Shown here: positions 22,434 through 32,235 of the stretch, in pieces
Layout: each line of letters opens with the position of its first letter
How positions within the stretch are numbered: the stretch's first letter is position 1
From: Gracilaria gracilis
Lineage: Eukaryota; Rhodophyta; Florideophyceae; Gracilariales; Gracilariaceae
NCBI GenBank assembly: GCA_030374805.1
Contig: JARGSG010000190.1
Location: forward strand, 310,001-374,000
DNA: 64,000 nt
Direction: 5' to 3'
Notes under the pieces: model-generated
The model's input: the letters and a program-made list of their open reading frames with translations, nothing else
What the model was told of the DNA's origin: nothing
Databases searched by the model: none
Translations under genes and position numbers: made by a program

Positions 22434-25400
22434 TCATATGCAACCTCCCAACTCGATGCCTTTATGTGGTATTAGATCCCAGCGGAAAGGGTCTAAAAAA
22501 TGCCTCCGATTGTTGTGGTCAAAGAAACCAATCAACCTCTTGACGCAGCTGATATTTTCAACGGTTCTTCGTTTGTCACGTATTGAGCCACGTCGAGGGC
22601 CCCGCAGAAGTTGAACGGAAGGAATTCCGGTGATTTGGTTGACCGCCATTCCATACTGCCAGTCAACGCGGACAATTCTCATGGTTTTGGAGTACAGAAT
22701 TTGGTCTCCTGGGCGGCGGTACCGGACCACGAATTCCCATACCTCATCGACACACCCATAGTATACCACACAACGTTCTCCTGTTAGTCCTGACAGGGCA
22801 CTATCGGAGGATTTGAATTGTGCTGCCATCCAACAACGTTGTCTTGCCTTGAATGTCCCATTTCGTTCTCTTCGCCGAACCTGGGCCAGCGTCTCGAAAC
22901 GGAAATTCTGCTGCTCTCCACAAACTTCTGCGTTTTTGAACGTGGAAAGGGTTTCAATAGAAACATCGAAAGCTGTAATTGCAAGTTTCCCCGTGGCATA
23001 GCTCAAGGCTCGGGCTCGCCTTCCTGCTCCACCGACTGTAATACCAACCCCTCCAAGCAAGGACACCCCGACATGTTGCACATCAGAACCATGAATTTCA
23101 TCTGCACTTTCGAATTCCGCTTCCTCACTGCACTCTTCTCCTGTCTTATCAAGCCGGATACTGACCTCACTTAATACTTTGCCCTTCGAAAGTCCCATGC
23201 CGTTATTCAAGAGCCTTAGGGCAAACAGGTTGCTTGTTTTATGATACAGGTTCGCTTCCGGTAGAACTCGTGATTGAACCATTTCGGCAAACTCTCCGGC
23301 CACTATTTCAATGATAAACTGGGATACATTAACAAGTGGGCCACATTCAGCCAAGATTGTTGGAAAGTGAAGAATTGCATGCGTTGTGGGGGTGAAACAA
23401 AAAGCGTTTGAAGGTTCCGAGAAGAATATTTCCGAAAACAACACATACACCTGTTGCAAACGTTGTTGAAGCTCAACAATCTCCGACCTTTCAGGAGCTG
23501 TACTGAAGAGAATACTCGTTATATCAGATGTGAGTGCCCAGACTTGGGAGATTTTTGGATGCACTTCATCCCCACTATACACAACTGGACCATAGAACAT
23601 GGCCAAGGACTTAAAGTTTTCCGCCTTGTACGACGACAGGAGTGAAAATAATTCCGGTGGCCTTCCCCACTCTGAAGGTATCCCACGACATCCGTTTTCC
23701 AGAGAACGATTCATTCTCTCAATCGTCACATCTGGTATAACGTACTGCGGTTTCTGGGAGGCACATCCTCGATGCACTCCAATGCAGAGTGAATTGAGAT
23801 GCTTGACCCACCCCAAGAGCCACTGATGCATCGTGTCATATGGTGACCCTTGCAGGATATCGAGTGACAACTTGGCAATGTAAGGTCTCCGCTTCACACC
23901 GCTCTGCTTTTGTAGCTCCTTGACCGCTGTACGATTCCCCCCCTTTAATTTTCGGTCAAGAAGATTCCAAGTCCGAACCATTTCTGCTTGTGTTCTTGGC
24001 TTGAAGCATTCCTTGACTATGAGATCAGTCCCTCGGTCTGATAATACTCCTCTCCTACCCCGTGCACATTCCAAGCTTCCAACCTCCGGTACCATCAACA
24101 ATCGGTTGCCCAATTCCGGCTGCTCCTTTGCCTCCTTGTGACATTTTCGGCATGCCCTCATTGCATTGTGACCCTTGAAACCAAGTATCTTACTCGCCGC
24201 TGGCCAGTCCGCAGTGACAAACATGACGTAAGCATACAAAGTTCTAGAAACACCGTCTGCACAGAGAACTGTTATACCGTTCTGAAGGAGAAGAAGGTCA
24301 TCTATTATCGGCTTCAGGAATAAGTCGAATTTCTCGGGGTCACGCGAACCAGGTATGAAGCCTGACAAAAGAGTGTTACACGCTTTGAAACGTTCATGAG
24401 GAGGAAGGTTGAGGATAACAAAGACGACAGGCCAAGCAGATCGTGTTTCTGTTCTGCCTCTCAATATTTCCAAGCCGTCCGATGAAAAGTTGAGGAAAAC
24501 TACTAACTCTGAGTCTGCTTTCCAGTCTATCATTCTTTGCCCATGCCAACGACGGAAGTACGACCCATCGTAAAAGTCTTCCAATACTGTTGAATGGCCG
24601 CGTTTAACAGAGCTGGTGGCTTTAACACACCCATCTACGAGATGATCGAATGATTCGAGTTCCTTACAGAGGGCTTTAAGCTGTTGGGACACAAGACTGT
24701 ACCACAACCTGCATCCGTCTCTGACATGCTCGGAGCAATTTGAAGTCGGACAACGGATTGCTGACTCGGATGGACCTGACGTTAGAATGGGTGCATGTCC
24801 ATTGGGGCACATTATCCCATACATCTTGACTACACCGGATCGGTTCACAGCATACCTCATGAGAAATTTATAGCTGTACTTTGCAGAAATTACCTTTGTT
24901 TGAAGCAGTGCTGCAGTTTGATTTTGGGACATTCCACTAAGTTCAGCGATGCATAACACCTCCAACAGTCGCTTCGCTTCCGACGTTTTGGGGTGAAAAG
25001 TAATCTCGATCAGGAGCTCTTCTTCCTGTGATTCGCTATCAAATGCACTCCAAATGTCTTCGTAATTGACTTCCTGCTCATTCGAAGGAAGCCCCGAACT
25101 GCCTGGACTGTTCAATGATTGTGGTTGTAACTTTGACTGAATTCCGGGAGAAGCTGTGTGGTCATTCGCGTCTGCAATGCTGTGTTCGGAGTCTACAAAT
25201 GCATCGTTGTGCGCAGTAAAGCCAGAAGCGTCAGCACTACTTGGCATCGTAACTGGCATGTAGTGTTCATCTGCAGGTGCTACCTCATTGTTTGATTCCG
25301 CTCTGGCCTGAGGGTTACAGTCAACCTTTTGATGCATTCGGTTTAGTGGGCCACGCCGCCTTCGTTTCGTAACCGGTTCGAGCAACGGAGTTTGCGAGTT

Positions 25401-25761
25401 GCCGCTGTCTGTGCTACTGATACTTTCCCGGTACATGAGCTGAACCAAATCTGGATTACAAGGTGCAAAGAAGCTGTGATCTGATGGTGGTTGGGAAGCA
25501 TAGTTTTCTGAATATCGCTGGAGCTCGGGGCATTCGGACGTACCTGCCAACGCTCTGGAAAGTATGCGGTTTCTTCTACGCATGAAGATGTACGTACCTT
25601 TTAACTGCCAGTTTTCGCCGTTGGGCGTATCGTTTGGGTGATGAAGGGGACGGTTGGAGGTCAGAAAGAAAGTTTCCAGTACTTAGTGCGTAAATGGAAG
25701 ATTCAAAAGCACGTTTTGGAGGATCGGAGGCGTTTCTAGCAGGTTTTGTACAGAGAGACAT
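22434..25761 (-). CDS. EnSpm/CACTA-type transposase (tnp2 family), two exons
   Basis: The main ORF encodes 1049 aa. Diagnostic segments are FLNFSSDGLEILRGR, VILNLPPHERFKACNTLLSG, FIPGSRDPEKFDLFLKPIID, CRKCHKE and YDTMHQWLLGWVKHL, matching the Transposase_21 (tnp2) core of CACTA elements. An N-terminal Cys/His cluster (MCPNGHAPI...CPTSNCSEHV) could bind DNA. A GT-AG intron at 25555-25597 (43 nt, donor AAAG|GTACGT, acceptor TTTCCAG) joins an upstream ORF in frame with the main ORF, and the ATG at 25761 then gives 1094 aa. Without splicing, translation could start at 25583. The frame is intact, so the gene may be active or recently so. It diverges from the ORF at 25987. Terminal inverted repeats were not identified with certainty. 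Confidence 0.8.
25555..25597 (-). other. 43-nt GT-AG intron in the tnp2 gene
   Basis: On the - strand GTACGT...TTTCCAG separates two ORFs that become a single reading frame when it is removed (codon AG|A joins). The 164-nt first exon from ATG 25761 plus the 3121-nt second exon total 3285 nt, exactly divisible by three. Confidence 0.65.
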
Positions 25762-25986
25762 GCTTGAAGTGACAACCGCTTCACTCGCTATGCCATAGTC
25801 CCGCCCTTTTCCGCGAAACGAAACTGTACTGCCGAAACTGGTACAAAAGTGAAAAATGTCTGAACTGATCACCTTCGGATGTTCTCTCTCGCTTATTGAC
25901 CGCTGTTACGAACTTTCCTCCTGTGAGCAGCCTTCTCCTATTTAGCTCGCACTCACGCTTTCAATTCCTTTTAAACAGTGTCAAAC

Positions 25987-26862
25987 ATGTCCCACTTACA
26001 GCACCCCGACACCGTAACAGCCGTTACTGCAGAGCAAAGGGAACGTTTCCTTGGGATACCTTCACGCATTGAATCTCGACGCAAAGATAAGAGCGGGATC
26101 GAAGGTCGTGGATCGCAACGTCGAATGCGACAGATATTCAATGCGAAAATGGCAGCCTATGAAGAGAAAGCTTATGATGAGAATAGTCCAATCTCTGGGT
26201 AGTTCGTATTTGCTGCTCTTCGCAGCATCAGAGATCATGTGTACGATGTACGAAAGATTTCCGATGATGGGTACCTCACTTATCGCTCGTTGCAGAAGAA
26301 CCATCCCATGGTTGTAATCGGACTCCGCTCCAAACTGGAGAAACATTATCCAGTACTCAGGTACGCGGAAGGTCAATGGGCCGCAAACCTCCTGATTCAA
26401 GAGGGGTTTAGGCGTGACCGACAGTATCATGGTCCTCGTAGTCATCGAAGCACACGAGATTGTGTGACATTGCCGACTTTTGAGGTTGAATTGCAGTCAA
26501 ACTCTGCGAGAGGTTCTAATGCGGTCATTCATCCAGCAGCAACTGAAACCCTTGGGGTAGAAGATGATCCCGAGCCTACCAATGCGGTGAATGACGGGGC
26601 CAACCTGCCTGCTGCAGGGCCTAGGCAGGCATTATCCTGCCCTCAGGCAGAGCGCGCTCCGGCCATCTCCGGAGAGAGTCACACCAATGCAGGCCTTGTT
26701 TATAATGGAGCCGGTGGTGAAAATGCTGCTGGTTGTGACCGTGGTGGGCGTCGCGTTCACGGTCTTCGTGATAGTGGTAGTGGTCGAGGTGGTCGGGGTG
26801 TTCGTGGCCGTCGTGGTCGTCGTGGCCATAGTGGCCGTCGTTGTGGTCGTGGGGGGAACTGA
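25987..26862 (+). pseudogene. Accessory ORF of the CACTA-type element, interrupted by one in-frame TAG
   Basis: Two ORFs in the same frame (ATG 25987-26202 and 26203-26862) are separated only by TAG at 26200-26202. The joint region starts with a basic segment (RRKDKSGIEGRGSQRRMRQI), continues with a mixed domain (ISDDGYLTYRSLQKNHPMVV, LRYAEGQWAANLLIQEGF) and ends in an RGG-like Gly/Arg tail encoded by GGTCGT-type repeats (26740-26862). No family was recognised. Divergent position next to tnp2 suggests the DNA-binding partner protein that two-gene CACTA elements encode (TNPA analogue); this is inference. A 27-nt intron could span the stop but would be unusually short. Confidence 0.5.
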
Positions 26863-27049
26863 CGCGTGTGAAGGTTCACAGATGTTAGGACCTCGTACAG
26901 AGAGGACTTCGGCCTCAAACATGAACGTCAATCGCCCCTTTAAACACGTGAGACGCGTTAACAATGATTCGTAAGGCATGAACAATATCATTTCTATCAT
27001 GCTAATGAATGGAAAAAGTTGGAGTGTGGTTGGGGGTCTACAGAGATCA

Positions 27050-27999
27050 TTATAAATCATTGTAAGTTCCGCTCAGCTCGTGGCCGCCCACAATCAGCTC
27101 GACCACGCCGTGGCGCGCCGCTGCCAGCGGCTGCAGCAGCGTGTGCAGCGCGCCGTTGCACATGCGCAGGTCGCTCCGCGCCAGCCGCATCCGGTGGCGC
27201 TGTGTGCGCAGCGCGTTCACGAGCACGCCAGCCGCCGCCGCCAAATTCAGCTGGTTGTAACTCAGGTCTAGCCGGGCCATCGAGCTTATGGCGCCCAGCG
27301 CATCGGCCAGGCAGTGCACCGCCGAGGGATACGCACCCACCAACAACACGCGCATCTGCTCCAGACGGGGCGACTTCTGCACCAGCAGCGCGATACGCTA
27401 CAGCCCGCCCGACTCAAAGCGGTTGGCGTGCAGGTCTAGCGCGCGTAAATTTTCCACGCACGGCTGTAACACGGCTCACAGCAGCCGCACAGAGTCGGCC
27501 GCCAGCGCCGTCTCCGCCATGAACAACGTCCCCGGCACCGGCTGCTTGGCGAGCAACGTCTGGCACGCTACCACGCCGTTGCTGCCCAGCGCGTTGTGCG
27601 ACAGGTCTACTGAGCGCAGCTGCTTGCACAGCCCCGATGGAAGAGGAGATGGAGTTGAGCGAGCTCTCCGCCTCCTCGCGCGGCAGCCACGCCACAATAT
27701 CCGACAGAATCATTGTCTCCAGGCAGTTATTCGCCAACGCGCAAAGCAGCGGCCCAGCCTGCCCCGCGGCGTATTCGGCCAGCGTCGCGCTGGAGAGGTT
27801 GAGCGTCGTGTACGGCTGCTGTGACAGCAGCTCGAGCAGCGTCGCCGGCAGCCTGCGCAACAGCACCTCCCGCGACGGCGCCGACAACATGAACGTCTCC
27901 GGCGTGCGCGCCGCCACCGCCTCCGACGCCGACGCCGATGACGCCGCCGCTTGCGGACACGATGGTGACGCATTTTGCTGCGTCCGCGACATACCTCAC
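27050..27999 (-). pseudogene. RanGAP-like leucine-rich-repeat protein, broken
   Basis: Read on the - strand from about 27992, the frame gives an Ala/Ser-rich N-terminus and TTLNLSSATLAEYAAGQ, then shifts near 27620 to LRSVDLSHNALGSNGV, and after a stop continues as RALDLHANRFESGG, another stop, then SMARLDLSYNQLNLAAAAGV. These repeated LxxLDLSxN units resemble the leucine-rich repeats of Ran GTPase-activating protein (RNA1/RanGAP1), which stimulates Ran GTP hydrolysis on the cytoplasmic side of nuclear pores. At least one frameshift and two in-frame stops (about 27478 and 27398) mean it is a pseudogene as assembled. The DNA is markedly more GC-rich than its surroundings. Identity as RanGAP versus another ribonuclease-inhibitor-type LRR protein is uncertain. 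Confidence 0.5.
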
Positions 28000-28109
28000 G
28001 TGCGCTTGAACGAAGAGACGCCGCCGGAGCCCTCTCTCACCGCGCCCACGCGCTCTACCAACGGAACCTGTTAATCAGCGCCGCGCTCAGCACCGCGAGC
28101 GCCGCGTAT

Positions 28110-28300
28110 GGCGCACGTTGTCGCACGCCTGGCGCTGGTCGCCGCACGATCGCATGCTCAACGTGCTGCCACTGCACCACATTCAGAGGCTGGTCAACGT
28201 GATGCTCAGCTCGGTGTACAATGGCGCGTCGTTGGAGATCGATTCCGCCTCTTACGCCCACTCCGTTTGGCGATCCATTCTGGACGATTCGCAGCTGCAG
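28110..28300 (+). pseudogene. Duplicated fragment of the acyl-CoA synthetase gene
   Basis: The translation (WSPHDRMLNVLPLHHIQRLV, then SSVYNGASLEID and HSVWRSIL) matches an internal part of the synthetase at 29101-29289 almost residue for residue. The copy lies upstream of the gene's N-terminal part, so it is a partial duplication, not an exon. It retains CGCTGG where the downstream copy has CACTAG (a premature stop), so the duplication predates that mutation. Confidence 0.7.
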
Positions 28301-28572
28301 CGCGGAAAGGCGGTGGTGGTGGAGAGAGCGCGGCGGGAAAAGCGCGTCGCAAGCGAGCGAGCAAGGCGCCAACGTGCGCACGTGAAATCGACTGAAACGC
28401 AGAGCGCACGCCGCATGGGCGCGCAACAACAACCGCGGCTGACAGTGCTTACAGCCCGCCCTCAGCAGCCGCCGGCGCTGGCGCTGGCCGCGAGGCACGG
28501 CGCGTCCGGGGCGGCGGGGGATATGCAGCCGCGCCGCCACTGTGATGGGGGGTTGGGGGGGGGGGCGCCTCG

Positions 28573-30055
28573 ATGACGACGCTGTTCTGCGCGCTGCGCG
28601 CGGTGAGCGCGTCGCGGCGCGCCGTCGCAGACGCGGACGCGCGCTGGTCGTTAGTGACGTCGCTGGCGTGAGCGGAGCGAGAGCCTGAGCTGGGCGGGCG
28701 CGCGGCGCGTGGCGCTGTTCGTGCCGCCAACGCCGCCGTTCGTGCCTGCGCTGCTGGGCGCGTGGGCGACCGGCGCCACGGCCGTGCCGCTGTCGCCTCT
28801 GTTCCACGCTGCCACAATCGCGCCCGCTGCTGCGCGTCGCGCAGCCGCACGTCGTGCTCACCGCGCAGCGCTTGCGCCATGCCGCCGCTCGCCTGCCCGG
28901 TCGTCACCGTCGACCACGACGGCGCCGCGCTGCCCGACGCAGTGCCTGACTCCCGGCTGCACGACCAGACGCCCTACGTGGAGCTGTGCGATGGCTTTGA
29001 CCGCATGATGCCACATAAGGCACTGCTCTTCTTCACATCGGGCACCACCGGCGTGCCGAAGGGCGTTGTGTGGACCGCCGACATGCTCATGTACCAGCTG
29101 CGCACGCTGTCGCACGCGTGGCACTAGTCGCCGCACGATCGCGTGCTCAACGTGCTGCCGCTGCATCACATTCACTGCCTGGTCAACGTCGTGCTCAGCT
29201 CGCTGTACAACGGCGCGTCGCTGGAGATGTACTCCGCCTTCGACGCCCACTCCGTGTGGCGATCAATTCTGGGCGAGTCGCAGGTGCAGCCGCCCACCGT
29301 GTATGAGAAGCTCATTCCCTACTACCAAGCCGCGTCCGCGCGCGATCGGAGCGCCATGCGCCGCGCAGCCGCCCAGCTCAGGCTTTACGTTTGCGGCAGC
29401 GCCTCGCTTTCCAAGCCCGATTTCGATGCGTGGGAGCCGCATCTCTGGACATCACATTCTCGAGCGCTACGGTATGACGGAGACCAGTATGGAGCTTAGT
29501 AACCTGTTCGACAGCCGCAAGAACGGCCTGCTCGGGCTGCCGTTGCCGGGCGTGCACGCTGCTATTGAGCACGGGCACCCTACAGGCCAGCTGCCCATCA
29601 AGGGCCCGGGCGTCTTTTCGCACTATTACGGTATGCTGGACAAGACGGAACAGGCCTTCACGCCGGACGGCTGGTTCAAGACTGGCGACGTCGTCACAAC
29701 AGATCCAGACACCGGTTATTATAAACTGCTGGGAAGGGAGAGCGCCGACATTATCAAGAGCGGCGAATACAAGGTGTCGGCCTTGGAGATTGAGGATGTC
29801 ATTCGCGAGTGCGATGGCGTCGTGGATTGCTGCGTCATTGGCGTACCATAAGATGTTTTGGGGCAAATAATTGCCGCCGCGCTCATTGTCGATCATACGA
29901 ACGATGTCTTGATACGCGTCCATCGCCGGGTTGAGCAATTTTTGCCCAATTATAATATCCCCAGGCAGTATCACGTTGTGGATGACTTTCCCAGAAATGC
30001 GGTGGGCAAGGTGCAGAAGCAGATGCCTGGACTAAGGCTTGGTGTAGCAACATGA
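28573..30055 (+). pseudogene. Acyl-CoA/malonyl-CoA synthetase (ANL superfamily), broken
   Basis: The order of motifs is that of an AMP-forming acyl-CoA synthetase: N-terminal VALFVPPTPPFVPALLGAWA (about 28711) and AVPLSPLF; P-loop-like A3 motif LLFFTSGTTGVPKGVVWT (about 29026-29080); LNVLPLHHIHCLVNVVLSSL; YGMTET (A5, about 29469); DGWFKTGDV (A7); GRESADIIKSGEYKVSALEI (A8/A10-proximal); final NAVGKVQK with the A10 lysine. The SGEYKVSALEIE form is typical of malonyl-CoA synthetase ACSF3, which activates malonate in mitochondria; the substrate is inferred. Stops (TAG at 29125-29127, TAA near 29848) and frameshifts near 28830, 29440 and 29850 disable it. It is head-to-head with the LRR pseudogene. 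Confidence 0.75.
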
Positions 30056-30059
30056 CGTA

Positions 30060-30855
30060 AGGTTACATGATCTATCTTTTTGCTATTTGCTGCTGTTGGG
30101 AAAGCATGTAAACTTAACCTTTACCTACCGCATTGAATCATGATCGCTTGCTTGCAAATGCACCGCTGCTGCTTGCGATTGTTCGAATTGTGCGCGTGCG
30201 CTTGTGTTGCTTCGCCTTCTTGCTTTCGGCTGCCCGGCGCAGCTGTCATTGGCTCTATCTACGATTGATATGTACCGTTGGTACCGCCGTCATACCTTTT
30301 GCCGTTGATTTTGCTTGCTGCCTTCGTTTCTTGACGCTCGCCGACGCGCGATCGCGTTTCTGCCAAAGCTTCGACCTTGCAATACAGCGCCTAAACGTAC
30401 ACTGTCGCCCGTCTTCATAATCAACTGTGCTCTGCGATCTGCATCTGCTTATCATAGCTTAACTTGTGCCCAGCTGCATGTAAATTTATGCTAGCTAACG
30501 CGTATTGGCGCACTCATGGCTGCACGTTGGCTAAAACGGCCTCCTACAGTCGGCACGGCGCTCCGGCTGGACCGTAGCTCCTATTTTTCCCTGTTTGGCT
30601 TGAACTGTTCGACGCCAATTGTTCCACATGGTTCAGCCATCTGTTCTCAACTGACAAAACGGCGCTACAAATACGCTGCGCCTCTGACTTGGCGGTCAAG
30701 GTTTGTATGGTGTCGTGTTCACGATCGCTTTTACCTTTCCCTGTCTCCCTTATGCAGCCGCAAACGCTGTCTGCCTAAAAGGTTCTCTGCGCTGCTTCTT
30801 CTCACTGCCTCTGGTTTCGAGGTTTCGATCCCCGTGTTCAATTCCATAGCCCAAC
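30060..30855. other. Intergenic stretch, no supported gene
   Basis: Short ORFs here (for example 30133-30420 and 30516-30956) show no domain. The region presumably holds the promoter of the membrane protein that starts at 30856; no TATA element stands out. Confidence 0.4.
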
Positions 30856-31838
30856 ATGGGAAAGATCTTTGCCCCCAAACTCTTCCTTACCCTCTGTGTT
30901 CCTGTCTCTACTCTCACTATGCCGTCACCCAGGCCAAAGAAAGTTCTCAGCACTGAAGAATCGCGACGAACTGATTCGGATGTGAGTAACAAATTGGTTC
31001 AATTGCACAAGACCATTGAATCTCTTCAACAAACCATGCAGCATAGAAGCGACGGGTACGACTTTCATGCGAAGCAAAACACGGATCAGATGAAGATACG
31101 CTTTGAAAAACTCAGCGCCGTCATATCACGACTCACCAAGCACAACTCTAAGCTTTACGTCGAGAACAGGGGCCTTCGGCAGGAGAAAACTGCTTGGCCA
31201 ACAAAATAGCCAAACTCGAAAGCGAACTTGGCAAGCTTGCGATTGAAACCAAGAACGCTGGAGTGCAGATGTGGATGAGAAGAACAGCCACTGATCTGCG
31301 AGAGTTTCTTGAAGAGAGTGGACTGGGACATTTTGCCAGTCCGCAATTCTCCCCAATTATTGCTGACCTCGTTTCCAATGGTGTGGTGCTCATACCGCTC
31401 ACTCTGGCAACGTTCTTCCTCCTCCACTTTTCGAAACAACTTACTGTGCTGCGCATTGTGATGGCGCTAAACCTTTTTGACCTTTGCTTTGCTGCTGCAA
31501 TTATTGCGAGTAGTTTGTTGCTACATGGAGACCCGTTTGAGGGCATGAGACACATTAGCGAGGTCAACTTTGTGTTCAGCCAAATGGTTATAAGCGGAGT
31601 TTTTTGGCTTACGGTTGGTTTCTTGGTAGCTTCCATTGCTCAGAACCGTTGCAATAGAGACTGGAAGTGTTCATCGGTGGAGTTGCTTCGGCGGTCGGCA
31701 GTTGCGTTCGAATACAGCCGCAAAGTACGGAGTCCAGTCATGGAGAGAGAAAATATTCCTATTGCTCTGCCAGTGGTGTCCTACATCACTTATTTGTGTG
31801 CAGCGGTTGCGAACGTCTACCTAACATCTCAAGCTTGA
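30856..31838 (+). CDS. Coiled-coil membrane protein with one frameshift
   Basis: The first ORF (ATG 30856-31209) starts with a short hydrophobic leader (KLFLTLCVPVSTLT) and continues into a heptad-rich coiled coil (LVQLHKTIESLQQTM). The second (31194-31838) carries on the coiled coil (NKIAKLESELGKLAIET), then has hydrophobic spans (GVVLIPLTLATFFLL, LFDLCFAAAIIASSLLL, MVISGVFWLTVGFLVASI, ALPVVSYITYLCAAVANVYL), so about four membrane segments. The two frames fuse smoothly if one T is missing near 31187 (GCTTGG for GCTTTGG), so the break is either a recent one-base deletion or a sequencing error. I do not recognise the family. Confidence 0.5.
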
Positions 31839-32235
31839 TGGTATGCTGTCCATGCCGAAAGGAGTACGGCCCGTTCAGAACAAGAAGAAGAGATTATGGT
31901 ATCTCTAGTCACCATCATCAAAACAAACGCGAAGTAAACCTTTTCACAAGAGTATAATGCTAATAGATAGCTTCCTCCTTCTTCACCAAGTTTCTTGCAC
32001 CATGTTCCAGACTAACAATGAGAGGCAGTAAGATAAACTTTTAACTGTAATCATAACGTCGAGAACTGGGGCCTCCTAAATCCGTTAGAAAACTTCATCA
32101 CCACTGACGGGCACTGAAGATCGTTTTGAGAAGCTGTGTACCAATCTGGACGAGCTTTATTAAACTATCCTCTTATTGTTCTTACTTGCTCGCGCATTCA
32201 GGTTTTGACAGTATGTTTTCACAAAACCACCTACG
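31839..32235. other. Intergenic stretch, no supported gene
   Basis: About 400 bp between the membrane protein and the lyase. No ORF with recognisable content. Confidence 0.4.

Noticed and set aside
26632..27060. Thr-rich - strand ORF
   Set aside because: It mirrors the GGTCGT microsatellite of the RGG-tailed ORF.
28000..28110. Bidirectional CpG-island promoter between the LRR and synthetase genes
   Set aside because: Both genes are broken and the synthetase start is at 28573 after a duplicated fragment; no promoter element could be supported.
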